Part shown: piece by piece, positions 24,086-31,562 of the stretch
Layout of the letters: each line of letters opens with the position of its first letter
Position numbering within the stretch: position 1 is the first letter of the stretch
Origin: Haloglomus halophilum
Lineage (GTDB): Archaea; Halobacteriota; Halobacteria; Halobacteriales; Haloarculaceae
Length of the DNA: 64,000 nt
NCBI RefSeq assembly: GCF_024298885.1
Contig: NZ_CP101166.1
Span: forward strand, 434,001 to 498,000
Reading direction: 5' to 3'
Made by a program: the position numbers and the translations under genes
The notes under the pieces: model-generated
Database searches by the model: none
The model's input: only the letters and a program-made list of their open reading frames with translations
What the model was told of the DNA's origin: nothing

Positions 24086-25606
24086 TCACTCCAGCAGCGA
24101 CGCGCCCGTCATCGCCTCGGGCTGGTCGAGACCCATCCGGTCGAGAAGCGTCGGCGCCAGGTCGGCCAGCACGCCCCCGTCTCGGACCTCCACGCCCCCC
24201 TCGCCGCCCTCGGCCGGGAGCGAGACGAACGGGACCGGGTTCGTCGTGTGGGCCGTGTGCGGGTCCGCTTCCGTCCCCATGTCGTCGGCGTTGCCGTGGT
24301 CCGCCGTGACGAGGACGTGCGCGCCGGCGTCGTGACAGGCCGCCACGAGCCGCCCGAGTTGCTCGTCGACCGCCTCGACGGCGGCGACGGCGGCGTCGAA
24401 GTCGCCCGTGTGCCCGACCATGTCCGGGTTGGCGTAGTTCAGGACGAGCGCGCCCGGGTCCTCGCGCTCGATGCGCCCGATGACCGCGTCCGTGAGTTCG
24501 TGGGCGTGCATCTCGGGTTGCTGGTCGTAGGTCGCCACGTCCGGGCTGTCGATGATCTCGCGCTCCTCGCCCTCGAACGCGACCTCGCGGCCCCCGTTGA
24601 GGAAGTAGGTGACGTGGGCGTACTTCTCGGACTCGGCGGCCCGGAGCTGGCTCAGCCCGGCGTCCGCGAGCACCTCACCCAGCACGTCCGCGGGCTGGTT
24701 CGGCGGGTACGCCACCGGCAGGTCGAAGGTGGCGTCGTACTCGGTCATCGTGACGACGCGGGTGTCGGGCGACGAGGTGTCGAGGTCCCACTCCGGGCGG
24801 ATGTCCGCGAGCATCCGGACCAGTTGCCGGGCGCGGTCGGCCCGGAAGTTGAAGAAGACCACCGCGTCGCCGTCCGAGAGCGCCGCCTCCCCCTCGACCA
24901 GGGTGGGCTCGACGTACTCGTCGGTCGTGTCGCGCTCGTAGGACCGCTCGACCGCTTCGACCGCGGAAGAGACCTCGTGAGGCGCTTCGCGGTTGACGAT
25001 GGCGTCGAAGGCCCGTTTCGTCCGCTCCCAGTTCTGGTCGCGGTCCATCGCGTAGTAGCGGCCGGTGACGGTCGCCACGTCGCCGGTGCCGTACTCATCG
25101 GTGACCGCCTGGAACTCCCGGAGGAAGCCCGCGCCCGATGTCGGTGCCGTGTCGCGGCCATCCGTGAAGGCGTGGGTGACCGCGGGGACACCCTGCCGGT
25201 CGGCCATCTCGACCAGCGCGTGGAGGTGCTCCTGCATCGAGTGGACGCCGCCGTCACTGAGCAGCCCCATGAGGTGGACGCGGCCCCCGTTCCGGTCGGC
25301 GTAGTCGAACGCCGACACCAGCTGGTCGTTCTCGAAGAACGACCCGTCGGCGATGTCGTCGGAGACGCGCGTCGAGTCCTGCTTGACGACGCGGCCCGCC
25401 CCGATGTTGAGGTGGCCGACCTCGCTGTTGCCCATCTGTCCCTCCGGGAGGCCCACCGCGCGGCCGTGGGTGGTGAGCGTCCCGGCCGCGCCGGTCTCGC
25501 GGTAGCGGTCGAAGTTGGGCGTCTCGGCCGCCGCCACGGCGTCCCGGCCCGTCTGGTCCTCGGGGGCGAGCCCCCAGCCGTCCAGCACGATGAGCGCGCC
25601 TCGCAT
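24086..25606 (-). CDS. gpmI: 2,3-bisphosphoglycerate-independent phosphoglycerate mutase
   Basis: This 506-residue enzyme interconverts 3- and 2-phosphoglycerate in glycolysis and gluconeogenesis. It belongs to the alkaline-phosphatase superfamily. The first metal site is 'IVLDGWGL' (Asp9). The phospho-serine nucleophile is Ser61 in 'GQMGNSEVGHLNIGAGR'. The substrate loop contains 'TDGRDTAP', and the second metal site is 'VTADHGNADDM' with 'HTAHTTNPVPFV'. Length and motif order match bacterial-type GpmI. It converges on aor and starts at the ATG of 'MRGALIVLDGWG'. Confidence 0.95.
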   Translation of the reverse strand: MRGALIVLDGWGLAPEDQTGRDAVAAAETPNFDRYRETGAAGTLTTHGRAVGLPEGQMGNSEVGHLNIGAGRVVKQDSTRVSDDIADGSFFENDQLVSAFDYADRNGGRVHLMGLLSDGGVHSMQEHLHALVEMADRQGVPAVTHAFTDGRDTAPTSGAGFLREFQAVTDEYGTGDVATVTGRYYAMDRDQNWERTKRAFDAIVNREAPHEVSSAVEAVERSYERDTTDEYVEPTLVEGEAALSDGDAVVFFNFRADRARQLVRMLADIRPEWDLDTSSPDTRVVTMTEYDATFDLPVAYPPNQPADVLGEVLADAGLSQLRAAESEKYAHVTYFLNGGREVAFEGEEREIIDSPDVATYDQQPEMHAHELTDAVIGRIEREDPGALVLNYANPDMVGHTGDFDAAVAAVEAVDEQLGRLVAACHDAGAHVLVTADHGNADDMGTEADPHTAHTTNPVPFVSLPAEGGEGGVEVRDGGVLADLAPTLLDRMGLDQPEAMTGASLLE

Positions 25607-26020
25607 TCGTTGTCGGTGGTGGGGTACGGGCGGGTTAGAACGTGTCGGAAGCCCTGCCGGGTGGCTCGGGCTTCCAGGCCGCCACGAGGAACCCCGTCTC
25701 GAACGGACCAGACCGGCCGCGACATCGGGTCGCTGACCGTGTAGAGGGCAACGCCGATGAGGACGAGCCCGACGACGACCGCGGGGCGCATCATGTCGTC
25801 GGACGGTCGTGTGTGGTCGAAGGAACGTCTTGTCCCGCCGTCGGGAGCGACTGGCTGTCGGTCGGGGCCATCATCTTTCCAGTGTCCCTTCTCGTGGTCC
25901 CCGAATCGACGATTTCGAAAGTATCTCGGCGGATGCGCTTCGGGTTCGAAGGGGAAACCACATTGAACGTGGGGCGTGTATCTACACCCAGAGCCCGGGG
26001 TACACCCGGGGTGACCCACG
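25607..26020. other. Intergenic stretch between gpmI and the SHOCT gene
   Basis: These 414 bp hold the divergent promoters of gpmI and the 26021 gene. I see no convincing gene. A minus-strand frame starting near 25794 encodes one hydrophobic helix ('MRPAVVVGLVLIGVALYTV') but has no stop before running through gpmI. Just before 26021 a short tandem element, 'cccggggt' twice (25994-26001 and 26005-26012), lies in what would be the mRNA leader. Confidence 0.5.
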
Positions 26021-26404
26021 ATGTCCACCAACACCTCCACCAATCAGCTCCTGACGTTCGCGCTGGTCTTGCTCGGTATCCTGGTCCTCCTCCCGCTCCT
26101 GTTCATGGGGCTCGGGATGGTCGGCTACGGCATGATGGCCGGCTGGGGCGGGACGATGGGGGGAGGGCATATGTGGGGCGGCGGGGGCGGGATGACGGGC
26201 GGGATGTTCCTGCTCGCGGTCCTGCTCCGGCTGGCGCTCCTCGCCGGCCTCGTCGGCGGCGGGTACCTGCTCTACCGGACGCTGACGGCCGACAGCGAGG
26301 GCGGTGACACGGCCCTCGAGGAGCTGCGGCTGGCGTACGCCCGCGGCGACCTGAGCGACGAGGAGTTCGAGCGGCGCAAGGAGACCCTCGAACGGGAGGA
26401 CTGA
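26021..26404 (+). CDS. SHOCT-domain membrane protein, Met/Gly/His-rich loop
   Basis: This 127-residue protein has a hydrophobic helix at about 10-30, then a Gly/Met/Trp/His-rich stretch ('MMAGWGGTMGGGHMWGGGGG', about 38-60) and a second helix at about 62-85. It ends in a SHOCT domain ('ALEELRLAYARGDLSDEEFE'). SHOCT is a short oligomerisation element at protein termini. The Met/His-rich loop recalls copper-binding membrane proteins, but this is inference. The following membrane-protein gene starts 7 nt after the stop, so the two are likely one operon. Confidence 0.8.
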   Translation: MSTNTSTNQLLTFALVLLGILVLLPLLFMGLGMVGYGMMAGWGGTMGGGHMWGGGGGMTGGMFLLAVLLRLALLAGLVGGGYLLYRTLTADSEGGDTALEELRLAYARGDLSDEEFERRKETLERED

Positions 26405-26410
26405 CCGCCG

Positions 26411-27073
26411 ATGCCGGACGCTTCCCGCCACTCCAGCGCGGACGCGGCGCTACCGGCGTGGCTCGATTCCTACACCACCGTCGCCCTGTACGGGCTCGTG
26501 GCCGGGACCGTCCTCTCGCTCGCGGCACTGTTCACGAACCCCGTTCCGGACCCCTCCTTTCCGTGGGCGACGCTGCCCGCATCGCTCCGGCTGCCTGTCA
26601 CCCAGCCTCGCATCGAGCACTGGCCGGTCACGTATACGGTCGGCATCTGGTTGTGGATCATCGGGTTCCCGGCGCTGTTCCTCGCCGGGTACCGGCGCTA
26701 CGGCTCGCGAACCTGTCGCTCCGGAACGAGGTGGCTCGTCGGCCTCCCGACGGCCGCGATGCTCGCCTGGACGACCTACTGTCGGTTCTTCTGGCCGAAG
26801 CTCTCCCCACCGACCTGGAACGCTCCCTCCTACACGCTCGTCTGCTGGCTCTACTGCTCGTCGTACGACCCGCTCTGGAGCAACCTCGCGTACCTCGTCG
26901 CCGGCCTGGGCGTCGTTGCGACGGGGCTGGCGTGGCGCGACGACGACCCGGCCCGGTACGCGCTCGTCGCCTTCGGCGTGCTCGCGCTTCCGCTGGGACT
27001 GCCGGCGCTGTACGAGGGGTACCGACGGTTCCGGGGCGGCAGCGAGGGCCGACCGGTCACGGTGGGCGCCTGA
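26411..27073 (+). CDS. Polytopic membrane protein, unrecognised
   Basis: This is a 220-residue protein with about five transmembrane helices (about 24-44, 73-94, 108-126, 150-168 and 180-200). Several cysteines lie in the middle ('TTYCRFFW', 'LVCWLYCSSYD'). It is weakly acidic for a haloarchaeal protein. I do not recognise a family. Its tight coupling to the SHOCT gene (7 nt gap) implies a shared function in the membrane. It converges on the NUDIX gene with the stop codons almost touching. Confidence 0.7.
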   Translation: MPDASRHSSADAALPAWLDSYTTVALYGLVAGTVLSLAALFTNPVPDPSFPWATLPASLRLPVTQPRIEHWPVTYTVGIWLWIIGFPALFLAGYRRYGSRTCRSGTRWLVGLPTAAMLAWTTYCRFFWPKLSPPTWNAPSYTLVCWLYCSSYDPLWSNLAYLVAGLGVVATGLAWRDDDPARYALVAFGVLALPLGLPALYEGYRRFRGGSEGRPVTVGA

Positions 27074-27074
27074 A

Positions 27075-27707
27075 TCAGACCGGGAACTCGGCGTCGGCCT
27101 CGACCTCGCGGTCCGGCTCGGGCGGCATCTCCCAGCCCGTCGCGAGTTCGAGGAACTGCACCAGCATCCGGCCGGTCGCGCCCCAGACGGTGTAGCCGTC
27201 GACGCGGAAGTAGTGGAGCCGGATGTCGCCGTAGTGGGGGTGGTCGCGGCGCTCGGAGTCGTAGTTCGCGCGGTCGGTGAGGTCGTCGACCGAGAGCGCG
27301 GCGACCTCGGCCACCTCGCGGGTGTCGCGGGGCCGGTAGTCGGCGTCCGGGACGCGGGCGACGTACGGCCGGACGGCGTAGCGGGTGACGGTGCGGATGT
27401 CGTCCAGCCGCCCGACCACGTCCGCGTTCGTCGGTTCGACGCCGACCTCCTCGCGGGCCTCGCGGAGCGCCGTCCCCTCGAGGTCGGGGTCCACGTCCTC
27501 GCGGCCACCCCCCGGGAAACTCATCTGTCCGGCGTGCTCGCCGAGGTCGTCCTGGCGCTTGATGAACAGCACGTGCGGGTCCTCGGGGACGCCGCCGTGT
27601 GGCCACTCGTCGTTGCCGGGGTCGACCACCGAGACCAGCACGCCGGCCTCGCGTTCCTCGTCCGTCACCGAGACGGGGTCGTGCCGGGTCACCCGGGACA
27701 GGTCCAT
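27075..27707 (-). CDS. NUDIX hydrolase, CoA pyrophosphatase-like
   Basis: This 210-residue protein has a full NUDIX box ('GGGREDVDPDLEGTALREAR' continuing into 'EEVGVE', about 65-91), the metal-binding motif for pyrophosphate hydrolysis. It is preceded by 'VLFIKRQDDLGEHAGQMSFP', the pattern typical of the CoA diphosphatase (NudL/PCD1) subgroup. That group splits CoA or its derivatives to 3',5'-ADP and phosphopantetheine. The ATG of 'MDLSRVTRHDPVSV' gives the normal length. It is divergent from the arylsulfotransferase-like gene. Confidence 0.88.
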   Translation of the reverse strand: MDLSRVTRHDPVSVTDEEREAGVLVSVVDPGNDEWPHGGVPEDPHVLFIKRQDDLGEHAGQMSFPGGGREDVDPDLEGTALREAREEVGVEPTNADVVGRLDDIRTVTRYAVRPYVARVPDADYRPRDTREVAEVAALSVDDLTDRANYDSERRDHPHYGDIRLHYFRVDGYTVWGATGRMLVQFLELATGWEMPPEPDREVEADAEFPV

Positions 27708-27860
27708 ACCTCCGGTAGCGGTCGGGGCATCTTAACGCCCTCGGCGACCGGGAGTGCGAACGAGCCATCCCAGGAGACGTGTCCGGTCAGCGGCACCGAG
27801 ACGGCGGCTGTGCGGTGCGGGAACCACAAGAGACAGATAGGCGCCTTCCCCAGCGCGGGT

Positions 27861-29300
27861 ATGGAATCGGTCTCCGAGCGTCTGCGTGCCCGCCTCGCGG
27901 GTACGCGACGGCGCCTCGCCGAATCGCGGGCCTGGCGTGCCCGCGCGGTCCTCCTCGTGGTGCTGCTCCTCCTGCTGAGCCCGACGGTCGTCTCCGCGGC
28001 CACCGACCGCGGCACCCGGCTCGGCCCGGGAACGGTCGAACAGCCCGCCGAGAACACGACCTACGTCTCCGTCCAGGGGTTCCACTTCAAGGGCGTCGGC
28101 AACGAGAAGAAGCCGGCCCGCGTGGTCGCCGCCGACGGCGACGCCACCGGCCGTGAACTCATCTCCGGGGTCGACAACGACCTCGCGTTCCCGGCGCGCT
28201 GGTTCTACGACGCTGACCCGCTGCCGAACGGGAACCTGCTCGTGACCAGCACGAACCCCGGCGGGACGGTCGTCTTCTCGTACGACCCCGCGGCCGACGA
28301 GGTGGCGTGGTCCGAGCAGTTCGACTTCCACGACACCCACGACGTGGACCTCATCAACGGCGACCAGCTGCTCATCGCGAACATGCGGGAGTACGAGGAC
28401 GGCGTCTCGAACGACCGCATCCTCGTCTACGACCGCGGCAACGACTCGGTCGTCTGGGAGTGGACGTTCAACCAGCACTACCCCAACTCGACCGAGGGCG
28501 GCTTCAAGCCCGACTGGACGCACGTCAACGACGTCGACAAGGTCGGTGACGGTCGCTACCTCGCCTCCCCGCGCAACTTCGACCAGGTCATCCTCGTGAA
28601 CCGCTCGACGAACGACATCGAGTACCGGCTCGGGAGCGACGGGAACCACTCCCGCCTGTTCGAGCAGCACAACCCCGACTTCTGGGTGGACGAGCAGGGG
28701 AACCCGACCATCCTCGTCGCGGACTCCGAGAACGACCGCGTCGTCGAGTTCACCCACGAGGACGGCCGCTGGCGGGAGGTCTGGAGCGTCGGCGGCTTCA
28801 ACTGGCCCCGCGACGCCGACCGCCTGCCGAACGGCAACACGCTCGTGACGGACTCGCTCAACCACCGTGCCGTCGAGATAACGCCCGAGGGCGAGGTGGT
28901 CTGGGAGTTCTACGCGGCGTGGGCCCCGTACGATTCCGAGCGCGGGGCGCCCGGCTCGAACGGGCCCTCGATGGCCGCGATGGGCGAGGGTGGCAGCCAC
29001 GAGGTGACCGGCGGCGCCGGCGAGGGCCCGGCCTCGCAGGAGACGTTCCCGGACTGGCTCCGCGGCTCGACGGCCGGCACCCCGGTCGAGTCGCTCGGGG
29101 AGGAGGTCGCCGACAGCTACCAGCATATCACGCCGTTCCTCCGCCCGGTCTGGATGTCCTCGTGGGCGCTGCTGGGCGTCTTCCTCGCCATCCCGCTGTT
29201 GCTGGGCTGGGGCGTCGGGGAGCTGGTGTACGCCCGCCGCCGCATCGCCGCAGCGCTCCGCGAGCTGGCGGGACGTGGTAGCTCGGGCGAGCGGGTGTAG
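27861..29300 (+). CDS. Arylsulfotransferase-like secreted β-propeller protein
   Basis: This 479-residue protein has an N-terminal hydrophobic segment (about 29-46) that ends near 'VVSAATDRG' (signal or anchor). A series of β-propeller blades follows, with the repeated theme 'ADPLPNGNLLVTSTNPGG', 'VNDVDKVGDGRYLASPRNFD' and 'RDADRLPNGNTLVTDSLNHR'. A C-terminal transmembrane helix (about 430-455) precedes a basic tail, so the propeller faces outside. The D-x-L-P-N-G-N blades are those of the ASST/arylsulfotransferase family. Sulfotransfer activity is not demonstrated by sequence; the protein may simply be a surface propeller. Confidence 0.78.
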   Translation: MESVSERLRARLAGTRRRLAESRAWRARAVLLVVLLLLLSPTVVSAATDRGTRLGPGTVEQPAENTTYVSVQGFHFKGVGNEKKPARVVAADGDATGRELISGVDNDLAFPARWFYDADPLPNGNLLVTSTNPGGTVVFSYDPAADEVAWSEQFDFHDTHDVDLINGDQLLIANMREYEDGVSNDRILVYDRGNDSVVWEWTFNQHYPNSTEGGFKPDWTHVNDVDKVGDGRYLASPRNFDQVILVNRSTNDIEYRLGSDGNHSRLFEQHNPDFWVDEQGNPTILVADSENDRVVEFTHEDGRWREVWSVGGFNWPRDADRLPNGNTLVTDSLNHRAVEITPEGEVVWEFYAAWAPYDSERGAPGSNGPSMAAMGEGGSHEVTGGAGEGPASQETFPDWLRGSTAGTPVESLGEEVADSYQHITPFLRPVWMSSWALLGVFLAIPLLLGWGVGELVYARRRIAAALRELAGRGSSGERV

Positions 29301-29406
29301 CCGACGGCGACGCGGGTGAACGATGTAGCCGACGGGAACTGGCAGGCGACCGCCGGCCCCGTCTCGCGGGCCCTTCGCTACCCTCAAACCACCTGGCCCC
29401 GCAGCA

Positions 29407-30633
29407 GTGGCCGTGTCGACCCAGGACGACCAGCAACGGACCACGCCGGGGCGTGCCTCCGTCGCGCTCCTCGGTCTCGGGGCGCTCGCCTACGGCTGTC
29501 TGCTGTTCGCCTGGTTCTCGCTGCCGGCCTACCTCCCCACCCTCCAGACCGACCTCTCGCTCACCAACACGGAGGCCGGCGTCCTCGCGGGGGCGGTCCC
29601 GCTCACGTACGTCCCCATCGGCCTGTTCAGCGGTGCGCTGACCGACCGCGTCGGCGGCGAGCGCGCCGTCGGCGCCGGCGTCACACTCGTCGGCATCGCC
29701 CACCTCGCGCGGAGTACGGCGCCGGACTTCCCGACGATGCTGCTCGCGACGCTCCTGCTCGGGGTCGGCGGGACCGGCATCACCTTCGGGCTCCCCAAAC
29801 TCGTCGCCGACCGGTTCCCCGAGCGCCTGGTGAGTTCGGCGTCGGCGGTCTACCTCGTCGGGTCGACGCTCGGTACCGCGGCCGCCTTCGGCCTCGGGCG
29901 GCCGACCATCGGCCCGGCCCTGGGTGGCTGGCGGCCGTTCTTCGGCGCCACGGGCGTCGCCGTCCTCGCCTTCGCGGCGGGCTGGTGGGTCGCGCTGGCG
30001 CTGGCCGAGCGGGTCGGGCCGGTGCCCGACCGGACCTCGCGCGAGTCGTCGCTGGCGGCGCTCCGGGCCGTCGCGCGCACGCCGGCCGTGGCGCTGCTGG
30101 TCGTCGTCGGCTTCGTCTACCTGTTCGTCGTCCACGGCCTGCAGGGCTGGCTCACGGCGGTCCTGGAGTCACGCGGTGCCTCCCCGACGCTCGCAGCGCG
30201 TGTGACCACACTCCTCGTCGTGGCCCAGCTGGCCGGCACCGTGACGCTGGCGCCGCTCGCCGAACGGCTGGACCGGCGCCGTGCGGCCGTGCCCGTCGCG
30301 GGTCTGGTCCTCGCCGCGGGGACCGCCGGCGTCGCGCTGGCCGTCGACCCGCTCGTCGCCGCAGTGCTGGTCGCCGGCGTCGGGCTGGGGCTCGGGACCA
30401 TCTCGCCGCTGCTGCGCGCACTCCCGGTCGAACTGGAGGGCGTCGGTGCCGAGCGTACCGGGACCGCCGTGGGGCTGGTGTTCGCCGTCGGGGAGATAGG
30501 CGGCTTCGCCGGCCCGGCGCTGGTCGGGACGCTCCGCGACGCGACCGACTCGTTCGTCCCGGGACTCGGCCTGCTCGCGGCGGCCGGCCTGCTCGCGGTC
30601 GGCGCCGGTGGGGCACTCGCCCGGCGCGGATAG
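29407..30633 (+). CDS. MFS transporter
   Basis: This 408-residue protein with 12 predicted transmembrane helices is a typical major facilitator. The loop 2-3 signature is present as 'GALTDRVGGERAV' (about 78-90), and the symmetric loop 8-9 element as 'APLAERLDRRRAAVP'. The start is GTG; a second GTG two codons on is equally possible. The closest general type is the nitrate/cyanate/sugar-acid porter group, but the substrate cannot be read. It follows the ASST-like gene after 106 nt and may share its transcript. Confidence 0.85.
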   Translation: MAVSTQDDQQRTTPGRASVALLGLGALAYGCLLFAWFSLPAYLPTLQTDLSLTNTEAGVLAGAVPLTYVPIGLFSGALTDRVGGERAVGAGVTLVGIAHLARSTAPDFPTMLLATLLLGVGGTGITFGLPKLVADRFPERLVSSASAVYLVGSTLGTAAAFGLGRPTIGPALGGWRPFFGATGVAVLAFAAGWWVALALAERVGPVPDRTSRESSLAALRAVARTPAVALLVVVGFVYLFVVHGLQGWLTAVLESRGASPTLAARVTTLLVVAQLAGTVTLAPLAERLDRRRAAVPVAGLVLAAGTAGVALAVDPLVAAVLVAGVGLGLGTISPLLRALPVELEGVGAERTGTAVGLVFAVGEIGGFAGPALVGTLRDATDSFVPGLGLLAAAGLLAVGAGGALARRG

Positions 30634-30973
30634 CTCTTGAACGCCTCGAATTCTCGAATGAAGTACGGAATATCTGTATTCTATCGAGGATAGACACCGA
30701 AAGAGTCCACTACCGGATGGATACTGCTCCAGCCGCTGTTTATCGAGGGCCGAAAGAGGAAGGCGGCAGAGTGGTGACGGCAGCGCCGGTGGGTGGTGAC
30801 AGGGTGGTGGTGGTGGTGATGTTTGTGGTGGTGGCAACCACCCACCGCATGCGAGAGGTAGGCACACCCACAACTAACCGTTCTGCCGGGTACGTACCGG
30901 GATTTATTACAGGCTCTCGTCGGGTGTCCGGCGCCGGACGGTACCGCGTGCCGCATCGGGGCCGGCGGGCGGC
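30634..30973. other. Non-coding stretch after the MFS gene
   Basis: This is a 340-bp interval between two convergent genes with no convincing ORF. It holds two abutting palindromes ('GAATA-tctg-TATTC' 30668-30681 and 'CTATC-gag-GATAG' 30681-30693), a GTG/GGT simple repeat (about 30791-30834) and an AT-rich 'gatttatta' (30901-30909). The palindromes may end transcripts from either side. Confidence 0.5.
30791..30834. repeat. GGT/GTG simple-sequence repeat
   Basis: The plus strand reads mostly (GGT)n with a short interruption ('gatgttt'). On the minus strand it is a poly-(ACC/CAC) tract that would encode a run of histidines if translated. It is the only microsatellite-like tract I noticed in the window. 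Confidence 0.7.
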
Positions 30974-31501
30974 TCAGTCCTCGACCGGGGGATGGCCGCG
31001 TGCGACGACCTCGCTGCCCTCGCGGTGGTCGTCGGCGTACTGGGTGTACGCCTGCCCGGCGTACGCCCAGGGGGACTCCTCGACCTCCTTCTTGACCGTC
31101 GCGGGCTGCCCGACGGCGAGCGTGTTCGCCGGAATCTCGGTGCCCTCCGTCACGAGCGCGCAGGCCCCGACCATCGCCTCCTCGCCGACGGTGCAGTCGT
31201 CGAGGACGACCGCGTTCATCCCGACCAGCGAGCGCTCCTCCGTGACGGCCCCGTGGACGATGGCCGAGTGGCCGACGGTCGCGTACGGGCCGATGTCGGC
31301 GCCCTCGTGGAGCACGGCGTTGTCCTGCACGTTCGCGCCCTCGCGGAGGACGATGGCGCCGTGGTCGCCCCGGAGCGTGGTGTTGGGCCAGACGCTGGCG
31401 TCGGCCTCCAGCGTCACGTCGCCGATGACCTCGGCGGCAGGGTGGACGAACGCGTCCTCGTGGATGGTCGGTTCCGTACCCTCGAACGAGCGGATAGCCA
31501 T
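30974..31501 (-). CDS. Gamma-class carbonic anhydrase family protein
   Basis: This 175-residue left-handed β-helix protein starts 'MAIRSFEGTEPTIHEDAFVH'. Hexapeptide repeats run from about 20 to 135 ('VIGDVTLEADASVWPNTTLR', 'ANVQDNAVLHEGADIGPYAT', 'VGHSAIVHGA'). The metal-binding histidines are visible at about 75 ('VLHEG'), 87 ('GHSAIVH') and 92, as in YrdA/PaaY-type γ-CA homologues. The family binds Zn or Fe; many members lack CO2 hydration activity, and the role here is uncertain. It lies 61 nt downstream of the FtsZ-like gene on the same strand. Confidence 0.88.
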   Translation of the reverse strand: MAIRSFEGTEPTIHEDAFVHPAAEVIGDVTLEADASVWPNTTLRGDHGAIVLREGANVQDNAVLHEGADIGPYATVGHSAIVHGAVTEERSLVGMNAVVLDDCTVGEEAMVGACALVTEGTEIPANTLAVGQPATVKKEVEESPWAYAGQAYTQYADDHREGSEVVARGHPPVED

Positions 31502-31562
31502 GGTCCGGGCGTCGGCCCCAGGGGTCAAAGGCCCGTCGGGCGGCAGCCCCCCGTGGTCGTGT

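Noticed and set aside
24053..25744. 563-codon frame on the + strand opposite gpmI
   Set aside because: Antisense to a full-length, motif-complete iPGM gene.
25640..25794. Minus-strand short membrane peptide before gpmI
   Set aside because: One hydrophobic helix is visible, but the frame has no stop and runs into gpmI out of frame, so a gene would not terminate sensibly.
27732..29444. 570-codon frame on the - strand opposite the arylsulfotransferase-like gene
   Set aside because: The opposite strand shows clear β-propeller repeats and a signal-like N-terminus, while this frame has no domain features.
30681..30956. His- and Cys-rich 91-codon frame
   Set aside because: The histidines come from a simple repeat, and the protein is basic and has no haloarchaeal composition; no promoter is seen.
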